DNA of 7,253 nt from positions 1 through 7,253 of the forward strand of contig CANOIM010000027.1 in assembly GCA_947566075.1 (NCBI GenBank). The letters are read 5' to 3'. The translations under genes were made by a program, and so were the position numbers. This stretch comes from an uncultured Eggerthellaceae bacterium. GTDB taxonomy: Bacteria; Actinomycetota; Coriobacteriia; Coriobacteriales; Eggerthellaceae. Positions 1-6,500 of the stretch are shown here, in pieces (the stretch's first letter is position 1; each line of letters begins with the position of its first letter). The notes under the pieces are model-generated. The model saw nothing but the letters and a program-made list of their open reading frames with translations. It did not search any database and was not told where the DNA came from.

Positions 1-553
1 TAGAGCCAGCGAAGAGGTCTGTCATGGTGGGGGTGCCTGCGGTGATGGCGCCCCCCGCACCCGTTGAGCGCGGGGTGCCATTGCCGTTGGCAACACCTGA
101 GAGCGTGACGGACTCAAGGGCAGGGGTCGAGGCGAACATGCGGGTCAGGTTGGCCCGCTCCCCATTGCCGGAGTTCGTGACCTCTACCGTCGTGAGCTTA
201 GGACATCCCTCGAACAGAGAGGCGAACCCACCCGTGGCGCACACATTGGTGAGCGTGGCCTCTACCAGGTTGGGACAAGCGGCGAAGGCGCGATCAGCCG
301 TGGCAGCCCCGCCCACACCTGCAAGCGTGATCTCAGGCATGCGCGCCCCCTCGAACATGCTGTTCATCTTGCCCGAGGCCGTGGATGATGCACCCACGTT
401 CTCCATGATGACGGTGGCGTTCGGGGTGAGCGCGCCCTTGAACATGCTGGAGAGGTCATTGGCAGCGGTACGGGTAGCGAAGCCCTTCAAGACCACAGCT
501 GGAGTGTTGCCGGTCTCATCGGCATAGGCGACATCCACCAGCCGTATCCCCAT
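1..553 (-). repeat. LRR array 3, resumed after the insert, running off the window
   Basis: Residues 2234-2417 return to the leucine-rich pattern: VVLKGF then SSMFKG (M at residue 2270), MENVGASS, MNSMFEGARMPEITLAGVG, AFAACPNLVEATLTNV, LFEGCPKLTTVEV, MFASTPALESVTL, and a partial MTDLFAGS at the edge. Boxes are more often Ala than Cys at the last position compared with array 3 before the insert. The gene continues beyond position 1 with no stop. Confidence 0.8.
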
Positions 554-3500
554 CGGGCCAGAGCTTGCCGTAGCCGCGCTGATGGCGCTTTGCGCCGAAG
601 CGCGCCCATCGGACGCCTGGGATGTGACATCATCCGCGTCCTGTGTCAGACATTGACCCTCGGCCGCTGACGCGTCCGACGGGCGGGCATGAGACCCGAT
701 GCCCGCCCCTACGAAAGCGCTCGCAACATCAACGTCCTTGTCACCCGTAGGCGGCCATGCGGTCTCCATGGCCGCTCCTGCTGCATCATCAACGCCCTGC
801 ACAACAGAGACCAGGGCCGATGCCATCCCTCGTAGTGACAGGCGTCGATCTTCACGCCTGTCATCGGTTGCGCCCGGATGCCCGCTATCCGTGAGGCTGG
901 CGATGCTGCTGGATGCCTGGGATATGACATTGCCCCCGTCCCGCGTCAGATTCCGAAGGCTCGTAGGGACAGGAGCTTGCTCCTGTCCGGCGGTAACACC
1001 TGAGGCGTTGCCGCTCTCGTCATCCTGGTCCTGCGCCCCGTAGTGTCGGTTCAGCGCGGCCCCTTGGGCCGTCGCTAACCGACCCTCAACCGAAGCGTTG
1101 CCGTCGGTGAGGCTGGATGCTACCTTGCCATCACTTCCTGTATCCCCCGCCAACAGGCTCGCGCTTCCCAGACCGCTAACGCTACCGTCAATCCCGCGAG
1201 GACCAACCTCGCTATCTCCATCTTGATATACGGCGTCATCGGCGTTCTGATCTCGTCCCATATCGTCGTCTGCATGATCCGCTCCTTTCTCGTTGGTGAT
1301 GGCAGCGCCTTGTGCGCTGCCTCCATCCGTCAACCCGGTGCAGCCCTCGAACATGGAGGCTGCGTTGGTGGGATTGAGGGTTGCAGGCAGGATGACCCCT
1401 GCTGGCATGGAGAGCGTTGCCTCATAGGGCGTCGATTGGTTCTGGTTGGTCACGAACGGGATGGATGTGCACCCGTGGAACATATGGGACGCATCGGTGG
1501 TCGCGTCGGTGATGGTGAGGCCACGCATGTCAGCTGACACCAACTTGGTACAGCCTTCGAACATGCCAGATAGGGAACCGGCCGCCTTGACGGAACCGAG
1601 AACGACGATCTGGCTGAACGTATCCGCGTAGGATCCGCTTCCATTCCAGGGCGCTCGGGTGGAGTCAGAGCGGTTCAGCGCCCGCATGTATCCGTAGATG
1701 TTATCCGTGGGGGCGAGCACCAAAGAGGTCACGCCGCTCTCGGGCTCCGTGCGGATGGACCACCGCACGCTCTTGCCCTCGGGGTCATCGATGACGCGCC
1801 CGTCAGGGGCGGTGTAGGTGCCCTCATACCCCACGTATCCGTAGACGCGCGCGGTGCCGTACTCGCCCTCGCCGGAGGCCACGCCCATGACCGTGTAGTT
1901 GGTGTAGTCACGGTTGATCCAGACGGTGTAGCGCGAAGCAGCCGCATCGTCGGCCAGGTTCACATTGCCGGTGTACTCATGGCCTTCAAGGGCGGGGCGC
2001 GTCATGAGCCCGGACACATCGGTGGGACCGCCGTAGACCTCCAGGTTCGCCTGGATGACATAGGCCGGGTTCACCAGATTGGATTCCCGGTACCAGAAGA
2101 AGCCGTTCAGGAGCTTGGTGCACTTGGGTCCTATCGTGATGGTCGCTCGCGGCACATCAGGGGAGTCTGCGTTTGACTTCGCAAGAGCAGTGCATCCGGT
2201 GAACATCTCATTCATCCCGCAATTGCCTATACCGTCTACGCTATAGGCGCCCGGGAGACCTGACATATCCAGTCCGCGCAAGTCGAGTGTGGATAGTGCG
2301 GCACAGGATGCGAAGGCGCGCCGAAGCTGATCCGGACGGATGGCGAATTGACTGGGGTTCGAGGAGCCGAAGGTAGCTGTGGTGAGTTTGCCGCAGCCCT
2401 CGAACATGGATGTCATGTCCACGTTGGCACCCAACGCCTTGGTGGCGGTGTGGGTGAAGGTGGTCAAGTTGGAGCACCCTTGGAACATGGATGTCATGTC
2501 CATATTGGTGTTGGTGCCGAGATTGGAGAGGGTTACCTCTTTGAGACCGATGCTATCTTGGAATAGAGAAGAAGTATCAGCAATTGACGATGAGAGCCAA
2601 TCGGGGGAGAGAATCAATGCATTCTGATAAGCCGCTCCATTTATATCTGATGTCGGAGATGCAGTAAGCACTTTCTCAGTTTTGGATAGACCCGAAAAGG
2701 CATATTTCATTGAATCATTGAGATAGTCAACGTTATCCTTTTTGATCGGTCGGGGCATCCCTCTAAGATCCCATGTGGGCATATAGTTCATATAGGTTGG
2801 ATTTGCCGTGACCTCTGTCAGGTAGTTCATGTATCGCGTTTCATTTGTATGCGTGTAACCCGTGTTCTCTGGTGGCAGAGGAGGTGCAGCAAGATAATGT
2901 CCGTCAAATCCGAAGAGAGACGTTGCGGTTCCAACGGCCTTCCCGTCTGAAACCTTCCATTTCACATAAGACGAAGCATCGAGTGAACCGCAGGCAAAAG
3001 AGGCATAGAAGAAGTTTCGCAGGTTCGTATTATTGCCTCCGACATCTGTCAAATTGCATTCGACAGCATATGGCGCAGTATCAGTCCTGTAGCTTGCGAA
3101 TTCATTGAAGAAGGCCCACATCTTCGTGCCATCTCCAGTGCCGACATTATTCAAATTGACGATATGCGGCTCTGTCACATACGAGAAGAACTGCTCAAGG
3201 TAAGCAGATGGTCCAGTGCCAACATTTCTCACGTCCAATGTGCCAAGATAGCCGCAACCATTGAATATCTTCCTCATCATGGCGCTATTGCCAGTGCCGA
3301 CATTGTTCAGCCGGATGTAAGTGCCTTTAGCTGTTCCTGCAGGTGCACCCTCTGGAACGATATCAGCGTATTTGTTACTGAAGCAGTTTTGGAAGGTACT
3401 GTAAATGGTTGCAAAGCTTCCATTGAAGCAATTGTCCACATTGACGTAATTGAGCTTCGGCATGCTCATGAACATATGGATCATGTATGCATTGGGACCA

Positions 3501-6500
3501 TTGAAGCTATTGGTCATCGTTATTCGCTCTAACGCAGCACAGCTTTGGAACAGTGCGTATGTATAAGAACCACCTTGCGTTCCCGGCTGTGTACCGACAT
3601 GGTCTATGGTCACTTCTTTAAGAGTACTGGATAAGGCAAATTCGTAGAAGAAAGCGCCGGGTTGTGTGCCAACGTTAGTCAGGGTTAGCTTTTCGAGCTT
3701 GTTGCATGAATAGAAAACCTGTCTCGCGCTGAATGCATATTCGCCCGCTCCCGGCCTGCCATTCCCCAGTGTTGCCGTACTGGTACTGCTCGCACCAATC
3801 ATATTCTGCAAGACCGCGCTCTTCAGCTCCTTGCATTGGTTGTACATGCTCTGAATATCGGTTATCCCGGTCGTGACGAAGTAGTTCGTGCTGTCATCAT
3901 TCCAGATGACGCCATCAGCATCAGGAGAGTAGTTTGCAACTTTCCCATAGGACACCTTGGGGATGCCGCTTTGCATGAACGTGTATCTTATGGTCTTCGT
4001 GCTGTTAGCAATCCTCAAATAGGTGAGATCGCAGCTCTTTAGATTCGTCAAGCCAGTGAAGAGATAATCGAGGTTTTCATTGGCATAAATGTATCTTCCG
4101 TTGCTACCGTTGGGGGTCATCGCGGAGTTATATGAAGTCGCACTTGTTGAATTGTATCGTCCGCCGAGAACAACTCGGGTTATGGATTGATCATCAGCCC
4201 ACGGAACTTGCGACTTGGTTTTGAAGTTCATCAGCCGTGCATTGTCCTGCGTGCCATAGATATACAGAGTTCCGCCTGTGATCAGATACCGGACGGTCGT
4301 CGCTGTAGTGGATGTCGACCCCTGAGTGCCAGAGCCGATGTTTCCGACACTCGTATCCTGTGGATTCCTGCCGAAATACCCCTTTGCCTGCCATGTTGAT
4401 AACCATGCGCTGTTTTGAAGGCGGAGGCCGTTTTGCGTAGAGTTGTAACTATCGACTTGCGACCCTCGGTAGGCGTAGGTCACATCACCGACCGGCATGT
4501 TCAGGCGCAGAGGTATGTTGTTCGCCTCCATTGCAGCATTAACGTTGATCACGACGTTCGGAGCCATGATGTAGGTAGGTATCGCTGTTGGAGCGTTGCG
4601 CATAGAGAAGAAGCCATTCCAGAACTTGAAGCTGCCCTGACCCATGGTGATGGTACAAGGATTGCTGACGGCCTGGCTGCCATCCCCGGTCGTGACGACA
4701 GTCGGACAACCTTGAAACATGTTGACCATGTTCCAGTAATCGCCAGCACCAGTGAGGTATTCTGTTTCTGGTCTAGACAAGCTAGCGGTTGTGAAGCCGG
4801 TCAAATCGAGCTTTTTCAGTGATTTGCAATCACGGAACGTCCAGGCTGCTAGCTCAGAATCCAAGAATGCACCATCCTTGACCTCGAAGGTCTCAAGGTT
4901 CGTGCACCCGCTGAACCATCCTCCGGTTCGAACCCTTGCTTTGACACCGGTTCCTGTGAACGTCACCCTCTTGAGAGCTGTACAGTCTTGGAAGGTATAC
5001 ATGCCAAAGCCTAGATTATTGAAGGTGCCCGAGAATGTGACATCTTCAAGCTTCTGACAAGAGATAAACCAATTGGCATAATCCACTCCCAGGGTCGAGA
5101 AGCTCGTGTTGAGAGTGACCCAACCCTCACCCAACGAAGCTGTGCTCGATTGACCAACATGACGGATCCCTCCGCAGTTAGAAAATACGCTTCCAACGCT
5201 ATAGTCTGGCCCATTATTGAGTACTGGCATTCCTCGCAGGTCCATCGTTTGGAACCCTGCTCCGTTGAATACACTGCTACCTCCGTATGTTTGCTGCGTA
5301 CGAGAGTTTGTCCAAACGATACTCTTCTTGTAATCGGAAGCGCCTCCACTTGCACAATTCCGCATCATCTCATTAACCATGCACATATTGCTCGCTACAT
5401 TATTGAAAACCCAATCGATGGTCTTATCCGAAGCGGTGAGGCTGCTATGGCTACCAGCGTTTTGGAATGCAGACTTCATATTGGTATGCCAAGCAGTGCC
5501 GACATTCTTCGCCGACACGCGTCGGAGCGTCTGAGCATCAAGGAACATGCAGTTCATATCTGAGCCGGCTACTTCACTTGCAATAGCAGCAGGATGTCCA
5601 ACATCCTCAAAACGCGTTATGACATCGAGATAACGCGCACTCGTGAACATCGCCTGCATAGTAGGAGCCGATGTCGTGATGTTCGAAGGACTCCCGACTT
5701 TGTAGAGGCTCAGTGATGTCTCTGTATCCATGATCGAACCTGCATGGAAGCTGAGCCTGAACATCTGCGACATATCCGCCCCTTGGCAGTTCCCCACATT
5801 GTTGAGTGAAACCGTCTGGGTGTAGTTGGCAGCATAGAACATATTGGCCATGCTTACACCGCCGCCCTCGGCGGCTCCATTGCCCACGTTTACAAGAGAT
5901 ACCTTGGCAAGACGCGTTGCGCCATAGAACGCAGAGGCCATGCCTGTCCCGCGGGAATTGCCCACATTGGTGAGCGAGACGCTTGATGTCGTGGTACTGA
6001 CGCTGGCATGTGTAAAGCCGTCCTTGAACATATTCGTCGCGCTCGTGGCATAGCCGTTCAGGCAATCATCCATGGTCACGCTCGCGATCTTGGCGCAGCT
6101 GTAGAACGCCTGGCCCACGTTGGTCCCAGGCCCGTTGAAGGCGCTCTTGAGATTGACGGAGGCGATAGACTCGCAATCCATGAACATCTCATAGGCGTTG
6201 CTGCTCGCGGTCACGTTATCCCCGGAGCGGGCCCCTCCCAGATCGAAGGCTCCCGACCCCGAGCGCATGTTCAAGCCCGAAGGGATCGCCGATGATGCAT
6301 TCGTCTTCGCCACGTCGCTCCTATAGGTGACCGACGTCAACCCGCTTTGCTTGAACATGCGCTGGGCGTCGGTGGCAACAGACCCGTTCACGAGGTTCGT
6401 GAGGTCGGCATCGGTCATCTTGGAGCATCCGAAGAACATATAGGCCGTCTTCGCCCCGGCCTTCACGCCGGGATAGACCTTCACGCGCGTGAACGACTGA

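Larger units (their letters stand above)
554..1324 (-). other. Non-LRR low-complexity insert (257 codons) carrying a REP-like hairpin cluster
   Basis: Residues 1977-2233 lack any MFxxC or L-x-x-V-x-L pattern and are rich in Asp, Ser, Ala, Gly and Gln (for example HADDDMGRDQNADDA and DDVTSQASDGRASAQ). The frame stays open on both sides and through the insert, and LRR-like sequence resumes with VVLKGF and SSMFKG at about 2253-2272. The DNA holds six GTAG-footed hairpins, a 40-nt repeat 300 nt apart and an out-of-frame small ORF, features normally seen between genes. I infer that intergenic or REP-array DNA was inserted here and is now translated. Boundaries are approximate, set by loss and return of the LRR pattern. 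A disordered spacer with a structural role is an alternative. Confidence 0.65.
2192..4063 (-). repeat. LRR array 2 with NVGTG-type repeats
   Basis: Residues 1064-1687 form a second LRR array. Units include LFTGLTNLKSCDL, VFYSCNKLEKLTL, LFQSCAALERITM, MFMSMPKLNYVNV, IFNGCGYLGTLDV, MFQGCSNLTTFTH and MFEGCGKLTTATF. The LxNVGTG signature recurs several times between about 3665 and 3135. Parts parallel array 1 in the same order: SFNGP then DNCFNG (1249-1253 onward) match SAFNGP then DDCLNG in array 1, and DLRGMP at 1495-1500 (2770-2753) matches DLRGMP at 671-676. Arrays 1 and 2 therefore look like paralogous copies of one long unit, not independent strings of repeats. The array closes with the conserved cap repeat ending at residue 1687. 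Confidence 0.85.
2550..5640 (-). other. Low-GC central segment of the giant gene
   Basis: Sampled 60-nt stretches show the contrast: 25 of 60 bases are G or C at 3421-3480, against 37 of 60 at 6241-6300 and 41 of 60 at 1801-1860. Codons such as ATA, TTA, CTA and AGA, rare in the flanks, are frequent in the centre. The segment covers the end of array 1, linker 2 and most of array 2. Boundaries are gradual and approximate. Import or recombination with a lower-GC homologue is the simplest reading, but relaxed selection is possible. Confidence 0.6.

Noticed and set aside
24..527. Plus-strand 167-codon ORF
   Set aside because: It is the antisense shadow of LRR repeats, with Ser/Val/Ala/Pro-rich sequence repeating with the LRR period. 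No motif supports it.
699..1043. Plus-strand 114-codon ORF opposite the insert
   Set aside because: It lies over the REP-like hairpins, shows no recognisable domain or ribosome site, and is what GC-rich palindromic DNA gives by chance opposite an open frame.
1196..1212. GCGAGG / CCTCGC hairpin in the insert
   Set aside because: A short stem without a GTAG foot, inside the putative small ORF. Not enough to call a seventh REP.
2033..2055. GTAG followed by TCCAGG / CCTGGA hairpin with TTCG loop
   Set aside because: The stem is only 6 bp, the GTAG is three bases away, and the stretch encodes conserved linker residues (QANLEVYGG). It is isolated from the REP cluster, so probably chance.
3135..3304. 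CRISPR array suggested by regular 78-nt spacing
   Set aside because: The repeated unit is only 14 nt, is coding, and the intervening sequences encode homologous LRR residues. It is a protein repeat.
5861..5875. GCCGCC / GGCGGC hairpin
   Set aside because: It encodes a Gly/Ala-rich stretch (AAEGGG). The stem is short, with no foot motif.
5607..6065. Minus-strand 152-codon ORF in another frame
   Set aside because: It overlaps clear LRR coding in the main frame, and its Cys/Arg/Gln-rich repetitive sequence is a frame-shifted reading of the same repeats.
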